64,000 nt of DNA from Anaeromyxobacter soli (GTDB taxonomy: Bacteria > Myxococcota > Myxococcia > Myxococcales > Anaeromyxobacteraceae), in NCBI RefSeq assembly GCF_022808855.1, contig NZ_JAKZLF010000002.1:1-64000 (forward strand), written 5' to 3'. The position numbers were made by a program, and so were the translations under genes. This document shows positions 35,114 to 43,164 of this stretch, one piece after another. Under the pieces are notes generated by a model. The model ran no database searches, was not told the origin of the DNA, and saw only the letters and a program-made list of their open reading frames with translations. The first letter of the stretch is position 1, and each line of letters starts with the position of its first letter.

Positions 35114-35335
35114 TCATGACGCCGTTCCGCGCGAACGGAGCGCGCTCGGGCCTCGCAAGAGCCGCGCCGGGAAGAGCAGGATCGCCCCGAGGAGCGCGAG
35201 CACGCCGTTCACCGCGACGCCGAGGATCCGGAACGGGAGCAGCAGGATCCAGACGAGCGGATAGAGGATCAGCGCCGCGAGCGCGAGCGGCCAGCACACG
35301 AGGAGCAGCGCGAGCCAGACGAGGAAGGTGAGCAT
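35114..35335 (-). CDS. Small two-span membrane protein
   Basis: A 73-residue, very hydrophobic protein: MLTFLVWLALLLVCWPLALA followed directly by ALILYPLVWILLLPFRILG and then VNGVLALLGAILLFPARLL with an Arg-rich tail. The Pro-containing WPLALAALILYPLVW stretch suggests two or three closely packed membrane segments. I know no function. The ATG is at 35333-35335 and the gene lies 24 bases after the lipoprotein gene on the same strand, so they may form one transcript. Confidence 0.6.
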   Translation of the reverse strand: MLTFLVWLALLLVCWPLALAALILYPLVWILLLPFRILGVAVNGVLALLGAILLFPARLLRGPSALRSRGTAS

Positions 35336-35359
35336 CGCTTTCTCCCGGTACGCGCGGGC

Positions 35360-36220
35360 TCAGCCGATATTTCGTCCGGCGGAGCTCGATTCGCTGCGGG
35401 GCTCCCGCGCGTCGGGCGCCTGCGCCGGCGCGGCGAGCAGCCGCCGCGCCTCCACCACCCACTCCGGCGCGTCCGGCTCTCCCGCCGCCGCGCGCCGCTC
35501 CGCGAGCGCGAGCGCCCGCCCGGCGGCGGCGCGGCCCGCTGCGGGATCGCCGTTCGCGGCGAGCGCCTCCGCGAGCGCGAGCAGGTTCGGCGGGAACTCC
35601 GGGGCGCGCGAGGCGGCCTTCTTCGCCTCCGCGAGCCCCGCCTCGGGATCCCCGGGCCCGAGCGGCCACCCCGGCGCGCGCAGCAGGAGGAGCGCCAGCA
35701 CGCGCTCGGGCCCCGCCTCGTCGAGCGCGGGGTCCCGCGCGGCGGCGCGGCGGAGCCGCTCCACCATGAGCTTCAGCCCCTCCGCGGCCGTGCTCCTCCG
35801 CTCGCGCGCCTGGATGCCGAGCCCGAGCGCGAGGGCGTACGCGCAGCGCGCCTCCTCCGGCGCGCGCGCCTCGCAGAGCTGGCCGAGCTCGACCGCGGAG
35901 GTCGCGAGCCGCGCGCGCTCTGCCGCGGAGCGCTCGTGCTCGGCGAGCCAGATCACGGCGCGCGCCGCGCCGTAGGGTCCCTCCACGGCGCCGGGGTCCG
36001 CCTGCGCCGCCTCGCGGTACAGCGCCTCCGCGCGGCGCACCGCGGCCGGATCGGGCCTCCGCCCGAAGGCCGCGTCCGCGTCGGCGAGGAGCCTCGCCGC
36101 GGCCGCCGCCCCTGCCCCGCGAGTGGCCGGCGGGAGGACCGCAGGCTTCCGGAGCGCCGGCGCGCAGGCGGCGAGCGCGAGGCCGAGCACGAGGACGAGC
36201 GGGAGCGAGACGCCGCGCAT
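35360..36220 (-). CDS. TPR-like lipoprotein (TatT-like)
   Basis: A 286-residue exported lipoprotein. The signal is hydrophobic with a lipobox (LVLGLALAAC) and the mature protein starts at Cys19. The rest is Ala/Arg/Glu-rich paired helices resembling tetratricopeptide repeats: AEALYREAAQADPGAVEGPYG, ARAVIWLAEHE, GPERVLALLLLRAPG and ALAEALAANGDPAAGRAAAG. A similar layout occurs in TatT-type periplasmic components and in uncharacterised myxobacterial lipoproteins. The function is unknown. The ATG at 36218-36220 begins the signal peptide. It is divergent from the RND exporter gene with a 170-base gap. Confidence 0.7.
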   Translation of the reverse strand: MRGVSLPLVLVLGLALAACAPALRKPAVLPPATRGAGAAAAARLLADADAAFGRRPDPAAVRRAEALYREAAQADPGAVEGPYGAARAVIWLAEHERSAAERARLATSAVELGQLCEARAPEEARCAYALALGLGIQARERRSTAAEGLKLMVERLRRAAARDPALDEAGPERVLALLLLRAPGWPLGPGDPEAGLAEAKKAASRAPEFPPNLLALAEALAANGDPAAGRAAAGRALALAERRAAAGEPDAPEWVVEARRLLAAPAQAPDAREPRSESSSAGRNIG

Positions 36221-36390
36221 CCCCGCACGGTATGCGCGCGTCGGGCGTCCCGGAACGTCATGAGCGAGGTGAGCCCACCGGGGTCGCGACACTCGAGGTG
36301 TCTGCCCGCGCGCGGCCCCTCGCCGCAGCCGCGCGCCCCCACCGCGACGGGACCCGCGGCGCGGGCGGGCGCGGTGCTACTCTCCCGCGG

Positions 36391-38679
36391 ATGCCCCGCT
36401 CGCGGATCGAGCGCGTCTTCGGCGCGATCGTGGCGCTCCGCGTCCCCATCCTCGTGCTCTACGCGCTCGCGGTGCCGGTGGCCGCGTGGCTCGCCGCGGG
36501 GATCCCGTCGGAGGGGGCCATCGACCGGCTCGTGGTCCCCTCGGACCCGGACTTCGTCGCGACCCGCGAGTTCCAGCGCATCTTCCCCGAGCGCCCGACC
36601 GTCATGCTGCTCCTCGAGGCGGACGAGCCCTTTCGCCCGCGCGCGCTCGCGCAGGTCGCCGCCGTGGAGGACGCCCTGCGGGCGCTGCCGGGCACGACGC
36701 CCGTCTCGATCCTCGACGCGTACGCGCGGGCGCGCCCCGGAACGTCGCCGACCGCCGACCCCGCCGCGGCCGAGGCGCTCCGCCGGTTCGCGAGCGGGAC
36801 CGGCTTCTTCGCACGGCAGGGGCTCGTCGGCGACCGCTTCCTGGGGGTCGCGGTGACGTTCGACGCGGCGACGTCCGCCGCGCGCGACGCCGCGCTCGCC
36901 CGGATCGACGCGGCGGTGGAGCGGTCGCGCGGCGACGCCCTCACGGGCGTGCGCCGCGTGGGCGGGCCCTACGTCGACGCCTGGATCGAGCGCGAGTCGC
37001 GCGAGGCGTCGCGGCGCAACTTCCCGGTGTTCGGGCTCCTCGTGGTCGCGGTCGCGCTGTTCCTCTACCGCTCGGTGCGCGCGCTCGTGGCGCTCCTGCT
37101 GACGCTGGGCGCGGCGGTGGCCCTCGCCACCGCCGCGGGGCGGCTCCTCGGGTTCCCCTTCACGATCGTCTCGACCCTCGTGCCGCTCACGGTCCTCGTG
37201 ACGACGCTCGCCTCGCTCGTGTACCTGCACTCGCGGTTCGTGGACGCCCCCGAGGGCGTGGACCCCGCCCGTCACCAGCTCGCCGCGCTCGCGAACAAGC
37301 TCCTGCCGGTGACCGCGTCCAGCGCCGCCGCCGTGCTCGGCTTCGCGGCGCTCGCCGTCTCCCGCATCCGCCCGGTGCGCGAGATGGGGATCTGGACCGC
37401 CACCGGGCTCGCGATCGCCTGGGTCGTGGTCTTCACGCTCTTCCCCGCCCTCCAGCGCGCGCTCCGCACGCCCACGCGGCGGACCGTGGAGATCCGCGCC
37501 CACCTGTACGACCGGCTCGCGGCGGCGCTGCCGCGGTTCACCTGGCGCTGGCGCTGGCCGCTCGTCGCCGGGGCGCTGGGCCTCGCCGCCGCCGGGCTGG
37601 TGGCGCTCCTCGGCGTGCCCGGGCGGCTCGCGCCCATGGGCGTCGGGCTCGACGTGCTCGAGTACGTGGACCCCGCCTCGCCCGTGCACCGGGACCTGGT
37701 GTTCTTCCGCCGGAACGTCGGAGGGCTGAACGTCGCGCGCCTGTGGGTGCGGACGCCGCCCGGCGCCGTCACCGATCCCGAGGTGCTCCGGCCGCTCGAT
37801 CGGTTCACCCGGCGCGTGGAGGCGATCCCCGGCGTCACCTCGGTCGTCGGACCGACCTCGATCCTGCGGATGCGTCGCTACGCCGCCGGCCAGGGCGAGT
37901 CGCTCCCGGAGGACCCGGCCGCGTTCGCCGCGGCGGTCGCGGACCTCGAGCAGCTCCTCCTCGCCGGGCCCGAGCTCCGCGGCTTCGTCGACGTCGGGAC
38001 GCTCGCCAGCGCGCAGCTCACCGTCGTGTTCGAGCGCGGCGACGGGCCCGGCGTGGCGGCGCTCACCGCCGCGGCGCGCGATGCGTGGGAACGGACCGTC
38101 GCGGAGGCGCCCGCGCTGCGCGGCGCCGAGCTCCGGGTCGTCGGGGAGTCGATCCTCGCCGGGAAGGTCGGGGCGAGCCTCGTGCCGACGCTCGGCGAGA
38201 GCTTCGCCATCACCGCCGCGCTCATCTTCGCGGCCTTCCTCGCGGTGTTCCGGTCGGCGTCGGCGCGGCTCATGGCCATGATCCCATCGGTGTTCGCGAT
38301 CCTCGTCACGTTCCTCGCGATGCGCCTCGCGGGCGCGTCCCTCAACGTGGCGACGATCCTCGTCGCCACCACCCTGCTCGGGACCACCGAGAACGACCCG
38401 GACCACTTCGTCCACCACCAGCACGCGGGCGGGGGGGCCGGGGGCCTCGACGGCGCGCTCCGCCACACGCTCCGCGTGGCCGGCCGGGCCATCGTGTTCG
38501 CGACCCTCATCGACGCCGCGGGCTTCCTCGCGCTCGCCCTCTCGCGGTTCCCGCCCCTCCGCCAGTTCGGGATGGTCACCGCGGGCGCGTTCCTCCTCGC
38601 CATGCTCGCCGACTTCACCGCGCTGCCGGCGGCGCTCTGGATCGTGCGGCGCGAGGCGCCGGAGAAGCCCCCAGCCTGA
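36391..38679 (+). CDS. RND superfamily (MMPL-type) exporter
   Basis: A 762-residue protein with the two-fold RND/MMPL layout: span 1 (VFGAIVALRVPILVLYALAV), a large extracytoplasmic loop (about 45-210), spans 2-6 with LLVVAVALFLYRSVRALVALL, then a repeat of the pattern from about residue 380. The second half has FAAFLAVFRSASARLMAM, LLGTTENDPDHFVHH and AIVFATLIDAAGFLAL. It belongs to the predicted exporters of COG1033, which move lipids, hopanoids or other hydrophobic compounds by proton motive force. There is no HAE1-type partner (no membrane fusion or outer-membrane gene) in the window. The ATG at 36391 starts right before the first span. The substrate is unknown. Confidence 0.88.
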   Translation: MPRSRIERVFGAIVALRVPILVLYALAVPVAAWLAAGIPSEGAIDRLVVPSDPDFVATREFQRIFPERPTVMLLLEADEPFRPRALAQVAAVEDALRALPGTTPVSILDAYARARPGTSPTADPAAAEALRRFASGTGFFARQGLVGDRFLGVAVTFDAATSAARDAALARIDAAVERSRGDALTGVRRVGGPYVDAWIERESREASRRNFPVFGLLVVAVALFLYRSVRALVALLLTLGAAVALATAAGRLLGFPFTIVSTLVPLTVLVTTLASLVYLHSRFVDAPEGVDPARHQLAALANKLLPVTASSAAAVLGFAALAVSRIRPVREMGIWTATGLAIAWVVVFTLFPALQRALRTPTRRTVEIRAHLYDRLAAALPRFTWRWRWPLVAGALGLAAAGLVALLGVPGRLAPMGVGLDVLEYVDPASPVHRDLVFFRRNVGGLNVARLWVRTPPGAVTDPEVLRPLDRFTRRVEAIPGVTSVVGPTSILRMRRYAAGQGESLPEDPAAFAAAVADLEQLLLAGPELRGFVDVGTLASAQLTVVFERGDGPGVAALTAAARDAWERTVAEAPALRGAELRVVGESILAGKVGASLVPTLGESFAITAALIFAAFLAVFRSASARLMAMIPSVFAILVTFLAMRLAGASLNVATILVATTLLGTTENDPDHFVHHQHAGGGAGGLDGALRHTLRVAGRAIVFATLIDAAGFLALALSRFPPLRQFGMVTAGAFLLAMLADFTALPAALWIVRREAPEKPPA

Positions 38680-38744
38680 GCCCGCAACGGCCCGGGATCC
38701 CTCCCCGACCTCCCACCGCTCGCCGAGGCCCCACCGCTCGGTGG

Positions 38745-38773
38745 TTGTGAAACGCGACTGGGCCGGATATGGT
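38745..38773 (+). promoter_or_regulatory. Candidate sigma-70 promoter of the DAHP synthase gene
   Basis: TTGTGA and TATGGT are separated by 17 bases, each matching the consensus hexamer at four of six positions, in a locally AT-richer stretch after the RND gene. Transcription would start near 38780, giving a leader of about 200 bases ahead of the coding region. Confidence 0.4.
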
Positions 38774-38779
38774 GGCTCC

Positions 38780-38860
38780 GTGATCCTTCGGTTCGTGAGC
38801 GCGTATCGATTTAGCAGCCCCCCGCCCCGGCCTGGGCGCTGGGTGGGCTCCTACGCGTAG
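38780..38860 (+). CDS. Putative aromatic-rich leader peptide
   Basis: A 26-codon frame from GTG to TAG lies 123 bases upstream of the chorismate mutase-DAHP synthase gene. It reads in part LRFVSAYRFSSPPP and PGRWVGSYA, with Phe, Tyr, Phe, Trp and Tyr among 26 residues and Trp and Tyr close to the stop. In-frame GTG codons at 38747 and 38741 would extend it and add another Trp and Tyr. A weak GGTGG precedes the GTG at 38780; that start would be leaderless if the proposed promoter is right. A ribosome that slows at these codons would sense Phe/Tyr/Trp supply. This is inference from composition and position; translation is unproven. Confidence 0.4.
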   Translation: MILRFVSAYRFSSPPPRPGRWVGSYA

Positions 38861-38889
38861 CGAAGGACCACCCCGCACCATCGAGATCG

Positions 38890-38974
38890 CTCGGGCCTGG
38901 ACGGGGGGGACGCTTCGCTCCTGCTCCCGCCTCACTCCGTCCGCCGCTCCGGACGGCCGCCACCTTCGCCCGAG
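38890..38974 (+). promoter_or_regulatory. Possible attenuator structures in the DAHP synthase leader
   Basis: Between the leader frame and the gene are a 7-bp hairpin, CCGTCCG and CGGACGG around CCGCTC (38937-38956), and a long-range pair, CTCGGGC (38890-38896) with GCCCGAG (38968-38974). The latter arm includes the first bases of the GAGGG that precedes the GTG start, so the pairing could mask the ribosome binding site. No T-run follows the hairpin. Confidence 0.3.
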
Positions 38975-38983
38975 GGCTCAGCC

Positions 38984-40405
38984 GTGAACGACGAAAAGAA
39001 ACGTGGAATCTCGCTGCCGGACTGCATGACGCTGCGCGACGTGCGCGCGTCCATCGACGACGTGGACCGCCGCATCGTCGCCCTGCTCGCCGAGCGCCGC
39101 GGCTACGCGCTCCAGGCGGCCCGCTTCAAGAGCGCCGCAGACGGCGTGAAGGACCCCGCCCGCGAGGAGCAGGTCGTGCGGAACGTGCGGGCGCTCGCCG
39201 GCGAGGAAGGCATCGAGCCCGAGCTCGTCGAGACGCTCTACCGCGACATGATCGCCGGCTTCGTCCGCGTGGAGCTCACGTCGGCGGGGCACCGCGGTCC
39301 TCCCGCCCTGGAGAACCTGAACGTCGCCGCGTTCGACGCGATGCTGCCGCCCGAGGAGGTGAAGCTGCGGATCCCGGCCTCGGAGCGCGCCGCGCGGACG
39401 GTGGCCGAGGGGCGCCGGACGATGGAGGCGATCCTCGACCGCCGCGACCCGCGGCTCGCGGTCGTCGTGGGCCCGTGCTCGATCCACGACACCGACGCCG
39501 GGCTCGACTACGCGCGGCGCCTGCGCGAGCTCGCGGACGAGGTCTCCGACACGCTGTACCTCGTCATGCGCGTGTACTTCGAGAAGCCCCGCACCTCCGT
39601 CGGATGGGAGGGGCTCACGAACGATCCGCGGATGAACGACTCCTTCCAGGTGAAGGAGGGCATGGAGCTGGCCCGCCGCTTCCTCCTGGAGGTGGCCGAG
39701 CTCGGGCTCCCCACCGGGACCGAGGCGCTCGATCCCATCGCGCCCCACTACCGCGGCGACCTCATCACCTGGACGGCGATCGGGGCGCGGACCTCCGAAT
39801 CGCAGACGCACCGGAACCTCGCCTCCGGGCTCTCGACCCCCATCGGCTTCAAGAACGGCACCGACGGCGAGGTCGACGGCGCGGTGAACGCGATCCTCTC
39901 CGCCGCGCGGCCGCACGCTTTCCTGGGCATCAACGACCAGGGGCGCTCGTCGGTCATCCGCACCCGCGGCAACCGGTACGGCCACCTCGTCCTGCGCGGC
40001 GGCGGCGGCCGGCCGAACTTCGACAGCGTCTCGGTCGCCATCGCCGAGCAGGCGCTCGCGAAGGCCGGGCTCCCGCAGACGATCGTCATCGACTGCTCGC
40101 ACGCGAACTCCTGGAAGAAGCCGGAGCTCCAGCCGCTCGTGATGCGCGACGTGGCGAGCCAGATCCGCCAGGGGAACCGCTCCATCGTGGGCGTCATGAT
40201 GGAGAGCTTCCTCGAGACGGGGAGCCAGCCGATGTCGGCGGAGCTCTCGCAGCTCAGGTACGGGTGCTCGGTGACGGACCCCTGCCTCGGCTGGGACCAG
40301 ACGGTCGAGGCGCTGCGCGAGGCCCGCGCGCTCCTGCGCGAGGCGGTGGACGAGCGCCGCCAGGCGGGCGCGCCCGCCCCCGCGCAGCGCGCCACGGCGA
40401 GCTGA
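38984..40405 (+). CDS. Chorismate mutase-DAHP synthase fusion
   Basis: A 473-residue bifunctional enzyme of the shikimate pathway. Residues about 15-98 are an AroQ-type chorismate mutase helix bundle; aligned with the E. coli domain, Arg21, Arg38, Lys49, Asp57, Arg60 and Glu61 are kept. From about residue 110 there is a class I (E. coli AroF/G/H-like) 3-deoxy-7-phosphoheptulonate synthase, with VVVGPCSIHD, MRVYFEKPRTSVGWEGL, SQTHRNLASGLSTPIGFKNG, IVIDCSHANSWK and IVGVMMESFLETGSQ, covering the PEP, E4P and metal sites. Fusion of the mutase may allow prephenate or chorismate feedback on entry into the pathway. The GTG start is preceded by GAGGG. It is monocistronic, with leader elements upstream and a strong hairpin downstream. 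Confidence 0.95.
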   Translation: MNDEKKRGISLPDCMTLRDVRASIDDVDRRIVALLAERRGYALQAARFKSAADGVKDPAREEQVVRNVRALAGEEGIEPELVETLYRDMIAGFVRVELTSAGHRGPPALENLNVAAFDAMLPPEEVKLRIPASERAARTVAEGRRTMEAILDRRDPRLAVVVGPCSIHDTDAGLDYARRLRELADEVSDTLYLVMRVYFEKPRTSVGWEGLTNDPRMNDSFQVKEGMELARRFLLEVAELGLPTGTEALDPIAPHYRGDLITWTAIGARTSESQTHRNLASGLSTPIGFKNGTDGEVDGAVNAILSAARPHAFLGINDQGRSSVIRTRGNRYGHLVLRGGGGRPNFDSVSVAIAEQALAKAGLPQTIVIDCSHANSWKKPELQPLVMRDVASQIRQGNRSIVGVMMESFLETGSQPMSAELSQLRYGCSVTDPCLGWDQTVEALREARALLREAVDERRQAGAPAPAQRATAS

Positions 40406-40425
40406 ACGACCGATCCGGATCCGCA

Positions 40426-40481
40426 GAACGACGGCGCGATGCGCGACGCCGAAGGTGCTCGCGCATCGCGAGCCGTCGTTC
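40426..40481. terminator. Long bidirectional stem-loop terminator
   Basis: Two 10-base blocks, GAACGACGGC and GCGATGCGCG, are mirrored by CGCGCATCGC and GCCGTCGTTC with only a 2-base bulge, giving a 20-bp stem around a 14-base loop. It sits 20 bases after the DAHP synthase stop and 63 bases from the stop of the convergent secreted-protein gene, so it probably ends both transcripts. Confidence 0.65.
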
Positions 40482-40544
40482 ATCGGCCCCGCGCGGCTCC
40501 GGCCGCCGCCGGGGCGGGCCCGCGATTCAGGTGTGCCCGGCGCA

Positions 40545-41060
40545 TCACTTGCGGTGCGCCAGGCCGCTCACGTACCGCTGGTACTCCCCGCCGGGCGGGG
40601 CGACGAAGAACGTGACCTCCACGACGTCCCCGGCCTTCTGCTCGTAGACGAGCTTGAACCGCGGGCCGGGGGCCGCCGGGGCGGCGGACTCGAAGATGGC
40701 GCGGCCCGGCTCGGATCGCACGCCGTACTCGATCACGTGCCCCTCGTCGTCCCAGTAGGTGGCGCGGAGCCCCGCCGCGCCGGGGGAGAGGACCATCAGA
40801 TCCTCGTGCTTCGCCCCCTGCTTCTGCCCGGGCTTCGGGGCGAACTTGGCGCGCGCGTGGCGGACGGCGACGTGCCCGTCGAGGCCGAGCGAGAACGAGA
40901 AGCTCCCGGCCGTCTGCTCGCCGGGCTTGCCGCTGCCCTCGCTCGCGAGCCAGTCGCCGAACAGGAAGCGGACGCCGGCGAAGGGATCCCCCGCCGGCGG
41001 CGCCGCGAGCGGCATCGCGGGGAGCGAGAGCAGGCACAGCAGGGAGACGGCGAGCTTCAT
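40545..41060 (-). CDS. Exported hypothetical protein
   Basis: A 171-residue protein with a clear signal peptide (MKLAVSLLCLLSLPAMPLA, then AAPP). The mature part opens with PFAGVRFLFGDWLASEGSGK, which resembles the F-x-G-x-W opening of DUF1579-like and lipocalin-like beta-barrels that assess a small molecule. Alternating strands follow (FSFSLGLDGHVAVRHARAKF, LRATYWDDEGHVIEYGV, FKLVYEQKAGDVVEVTFFV). A small beta-barrel or sandwich is likely. The function is not known. It converges with the DAHP synthase gene and is divergent from the DUF4870-like gene. Confidence 0.65.
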   Translation of the reverse strand: MKLAVSLLCLLSLPAMPLAAPPAGDPFAGVRFLFGDWLASEGSGKPGEQTAGSFSFSLGLDGHVAVRHARAKFAPKPGQKQGAKHEDLMVLSPGAAGLRATYWDDEGHVIEYGVRSEPGRAIFESAAPAAPGPRFKLVYEQKAGDVVEVTFFVAPPGGEYQRYVSGLAHRK

Positions 41061-41214
41061 GAGGGTGCCTCTGTCGTGGAGGTTCGAGGATGGCTGTGGC
41101 GAGGATTCTACAGCCTCGGCGGAGCGGGCCGGGGCTTCGTCGAATGGACGGCGTCGGACGGCGCGCTCCGGGTAACATCCGGCGCACGTCCACCGCCTTC
41201 AGCCCGGAGCCTCG

Positions 41215-41592
41215 ATGGAGCCCACCCAGAGCACCGCCCTCCCCGCCGCGACCGCCGAGCAGGTCGCGAAGGCGGAGTCCATGGCGAAGCTCGTGTACGT
41301 CCTGTACCTCGCGTCGCTCGTCGTGGGCGTGACCTCGCTCGTCGGCGTCGTGATCGCGTACGTCTACCAGGGCGATGCGCCCGAGGGGCTGCGGACGCAC
41401 TTCCGGCTGCAGATCCGGACGTTCTGGATCGGCCTCCTCTACGCGTTCCTGGGCCTGCTCCTCTCGCTCGCCGTGATCGGGGTCGCGCTGCTCGCCTTCG
41501 TCGCGATCTGGCTCATCGTACGCTGCGTGAAAGGCCTCCGGTACCTCGATCGGCGCGAGCCGTATCCTTCTCCCGGCACCTGGCTCTGGTAG
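41215..41592 (+). CDS. DUF4870/COG3671-like small membrane protein
   Basis: A 125-residue protein with three membrane segments: KLVYVLYLASLVVGVTSLVG, IRTFWIGLLYAFLGLLLSLA and VIGVALLAFVAIWLIVRCVKG. The central GLRTHFRLQIRTFWIGLL and the C-terminal IVRCVKGLRYLDRREP match the pattern of the DUF4870-like predicted membrane proteins (COG3671), in which H-F..Q..TFW and R..KGL are conserved. No function is established. The ATG at 41215 has weak upstream GGAG. It is followed by a 350-base gap before ackA. Confidence 0.7.
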   Translation: MEPTQSTALPAATAEQVAKAESMAKLVYVLYLASLVVGVTSLVGVVIAYVYQGDAPEGLRTHFRLQIRTFWIGLLYAFLGLLLSLAVIGVALLAFVAIWLIVRCVKGLRYLDRREPYPSPGTWLW

Positions 41593-41942
41593 GCGAGCGC
41601 CCGGAAAGCGAGCCGCTCGAGGACCTCGCCGGGCCATTGCCGTTTGATTGCGGTCAATCTCGCGTCGCCGCCGCGGGGGCTCGCGCTCGTCCTCGATCGC
41701 TCGAGTCGCCCCGATCGCGGTAGCGACGCGATGCGTCGTCCGCGCGAGGGATGCGGAAAAATCCCGGCGCGACCTCTTGCGCGCGCCGATCGCGATGTGC
41801 GAATCGTGTTGGTCCGAAGCCATCGAGTCGTCCGCGAGGCTTACGGATCCCGGATCAATCGTCGTCCATCCTGTCGCGTCCTCGGGAACGGGGCGCGGCC
41901 GAGCCGGTGTCGGCTCGTGGATCCCGTACCGCGGAGGCTGCC
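41593..41942 (+). promoter_or_regulatory. ackA upstream region with an FNR-type box and a 5' hairpin
   Basis: This 350-base gap has no convincing gene. At 41644-41657 is TTGATTGCGGTCAA, one base from the perfect FNR dyad TTGAT-N4-ATCAA, 285 bases before the ackA start. Near the start, CGAGCCG and CGGCTCG form a 7-bp hairpin with a GTGT loop (41900-41917), ending 14 bases before the GGAGG ribosome binding site. Base composition around 41640-41660 and 41750-41870 is less GC-rich than in coding neighbours. Confidence 0.6.
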
Positions 41943-43139
41943 TTGAACATCCTCGTCCTGAACTGCGGAAGCTCGTCGGCGAAGTTCGCCGTCATCGACT
42001 CCGGGTCCGGCGCGGAGCGCATCTCGGGCATCGCCCAGCGCCTCGACTCGGCGCACGCCACGCTCGACTGGAAGCTCGACGGCCACCGCCACAGCCGCGA
42101 CCTGAACCACGCCGATCACGACCAGGCGCTGCGCGCGGTGGTCGAGCTGCTCCGGGGCATCGGGCTCGCCGAGGGGCTGGCCGGCGTGGGCCACCGCGTC
42201 GTGCACGGCGGCGCGCGCTTCTCCGGCTCGATGCCGATCACCGAGGAGGTGGTCGCGAAGATCCGCGAGTGCATCCCGCTCGGCCCCCTGCACAACCCGC
42301 CCAACCTGCGCGGCATCGAGATCTCCCAGGAGCTCTTCCCCGAGCTGCCGCAGGTGGCGGTGTTCGACACCGCCTTCCACCAGACGATGCCGCCGCGCGC
42401 CTACCTGTACGCGGTGCCGTACGAGTGGTTCGAGCATCACGAGGTCCGGCGCTACGGGTTCCACGGCACGAGCCACCGCTACGTCTCGGAGCAGGCGGCG
42501 CAGCTCCTCGAGCTGCCGCCGCACGACCACTGCATCGTGACCGCCCACCTCGGGAACGGCTGCTCGCTGGCGGCGGTCCGCAACGGCCAGAGCGTCGACA
42601 CGACCATGGGCCTCACGCCGCTCGACGGCGTGGTGATGGGCACGCGCTCCGGGTCCATCGACCCGTCGATCATCGCGCACATGAAGAAGGCCCTGCACCG
42701 CGACGCCAGCCACGTGATGGACCAGCTCAACAAGCGCTCCGGCCTCCTCGGCATCTCCGGCCTGTCGAACGACATGCGCACGCTGCAGGACGCGGCGGCG
42801 AGCGGGCACGAGCGCGCCGCCCTGGCCATCGAGAAGTTCTGCTACTCGGTGGCCAAGGCCGCCGCCGGGATGGTGGTCTCGCTCGGGCGGCTCGACGCCT
42901 TCGTCTTCACGGGCGGCATCGGCGAGAACGCCACCCTCGTGCGCGCGAAGGTCGTCGAGCTCCTCGGCTTCCTCGGCTTCACGCTCGATCCGGAGCTGAA
43001 CGCGGTCGCCGGCAAGGGCAACCGGGGCGTCATCACGCGGCCGGGCGGGCCGCGGGTCATCGTGGTGCCCACGAACGAGGAGCTCATGATCGCCATGGAC
43101 ACCGCCCAGATCGTCGCCGCCCGGCGCTGCGCCGCCTAG
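41943..43139 (+). CDS. ackA: Acetate kinase
   Basis: A 398-residue acetokinase that interconverts acetyl phosphate plus ADP and acetate plus ATP. The ASKHA-fold signatures are complete: the N-terminal NILVLNCGSSSAKFAVID, GHRVVHGG, the substrate-site Asp/His-containing VFDTAFHQTMPPRAYLYAVP, YGFHGTSHRYVS, ITAHLGNGCS-like (VTAHLGNGCSLAAVRNG), DTTMGLTPLDGVVMGTRSG and FTGGIGENA. The start is a TTG at 41943-41945 six bases after GGAGG; no better start is in frame. It overlaps nothing and is 25 bases ahead of pta, with which it forms the acetate operon. The FNR-type box upstream suggests oxygen control. Confidence 0.96.
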   Translation: MNILVLNCGSSSAKFAVIDSGSGAERISGIAQRLDSAHATLDWKLDGHRHSRDLNHADHDQALRAVVELLRGIGLAEGLAGVGHRVVHGGARFSGSMPITEEVVAKIRECIPLGPLHNPPNLRGIEISQELFPELPQVAVFDTAFHQTMPPRAYLYAVPYEWFEHHEVRRYGFHGTSHRYVSEQAAQLLELPPHDHCIVTAHLGNGCSLAAVRNGQSVDTTMGLTPLDGVVMGTRSGSIDPSIIAHMKKALHRDASHVMDQLNKRSGLLGISGLSNDMRTLQDAAASGHERAALAIEKFCYSVAKAAAGMVVSLGRLDAFVFTGGIGENATLVRAKVVELLGFLGFTLDPELNAVAGKGNRGVITRPGGPRVIVVPTNEELMIAMDTAQIVAARRCAA

Positions 43140-43164
43140 CCCCCGCTGCCTCCCGAAGGTCCGA

